From assembly GCA_028280455.1 (NCBI GenBank), contig JANQLT010000041.1, forward strand, positions 1 through 43,979: a stretch of DNA of 43,979 nt, in the 5' to 3' direction. Shown here piece after piece: positions 43,886 to 43,979 of the stretch. The notes beneath the pieces were generated by a model, which did no database searches, was not told the DNA's origin, and saw only the letters and a list, made by a program, of their open reading frames with translations. The position numbers and the translations under genes are program-made. The stretch comes from Kiloniellales bacterium. GTDB lineage: Bacteria > Pseudomonadota > Alphaproteobacteria > Kiloniellales > JAKSDN01. Positions within the stretch are counted from its first letter, which is position 1, and each line of letters begins with the position of its first letter.

Positions 43886-43979
43886 CCCCCTCACCCGGCT
43901 CTGGCTAAGCTCAGCCTTCGGCCTCGCTAAGCCTCCACAGCCCTCTCCCCCGTCGGGGGAGAGGGACGCGCAGGCTTGG
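43886..43979. repeat. Palindromic intergenic repeat, copy 2 (cut by window end)
   Basis: Left part of the element whose right part is seen at 1-100. CCCCCTCACCCGGCTCTGGC opens it, and the core palindrome CCCTCTCCCCCG-t-CGGGGGAGAGGG lies at 43941-43965. It shares about 58 bases with the window start in the same orientation. The stretch 43820-43885 after the cyclase stop has no clear terminator. Confidence 0.85.

Overview
This 44 kb window is GC-rich chromosomal DNA from an alphaproteobacterium, probably Rhodospirillales/Kiloniellales-like. That placement is my inference. It rests on the gene order rplU-rpmA-GNAT-obgE-proB-proA-nadD-rsfS-rlmH-gpmI-envC-ctpA-yibQ-rppH, the L21 protein with a helix-hairpin-helix tail, and the intergenic repeat types. 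Both ends of the window lie inside copies of one palindromic repeat, so it may be a contig broken at repeats.

Layout. (1) 175-13199, all on the minus strand: a housekeeping block for ribosome assembly (L21, L27, ObgE, RsfS, RlmH), proline and NAD synthesis (ProB, ProA, NadD), glycolysis (GpmI), envelope maintenance (EnvC-like, CtpA, YibQ) and RNA decay (RppH). Many of its genes overlap by ATGA or TGATG, and a near-consensus sigma70 promoter lies upstream of rplU. (2) 13.4-20.8 kb, mixed genes: an Ntn-type amidase, a PAP2 phosphatase, tRNA-Ser(CGA), an EamA exporter divergent from an Lrp-type regulator, a small membrane protein, a methyltransferase, an AraC regulator, an alpha/beta hydrolase, and the C-terminal remnant of another hydrolase. 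(3) 21.0-24.3 kb: a large exported caspase-like protein with Sel1 repeats and four copies of a PPC-like module. (4) 24.66-38.03 kb: a tightly packed operon for a multiheme electron-transfer chain, ending in a CHASE2 class III nucleotide cyclase. (5) 38.1-43.8 kb: two FecR-domain secreted paralogues, an HD-domain phosphohydrolase and a second CHASE2 cyclase.

Regions 4 and 5 are the notable part. The operon encodes a tetraheme cytochrome c; a protein joining two cyclic-nucleotide-binding domains (the first with a textbook phosphate-binding cassette) to four [4Fe-4S] clusters; a five-helix membrane protein with two H-x13-H pairs, as in diheme cytochrome b; a decaheme cytochrome anchored by one helix with a cytosolic Cys-rich domain; a pentaheme cytochrome; an exported protein resembling an outer-membrane barrel; a membrane-anchored FAD/NAD(P)H-[2Fe-2S] reductase; a secreted protein; and the cyclase. 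A CRP-type palindrome (TGTGA-N6-TCACT) lies upstream, centred near -41.5 of a plausible promoter.

My inference is that this is a redox chain controlled by a cyclic nucleotide at two levels: transcription through a CRP-family factor, and electron flow through the CNB/Fe-S protein. CHASE2/FecR sensors would make the nucleotide and the HD protein may destroy it. Both cyclases have Gln where the adenine-selecting Lys is expected, so the nucleotide made is an open question. I know of no described system with this combination, but I could not search databases.
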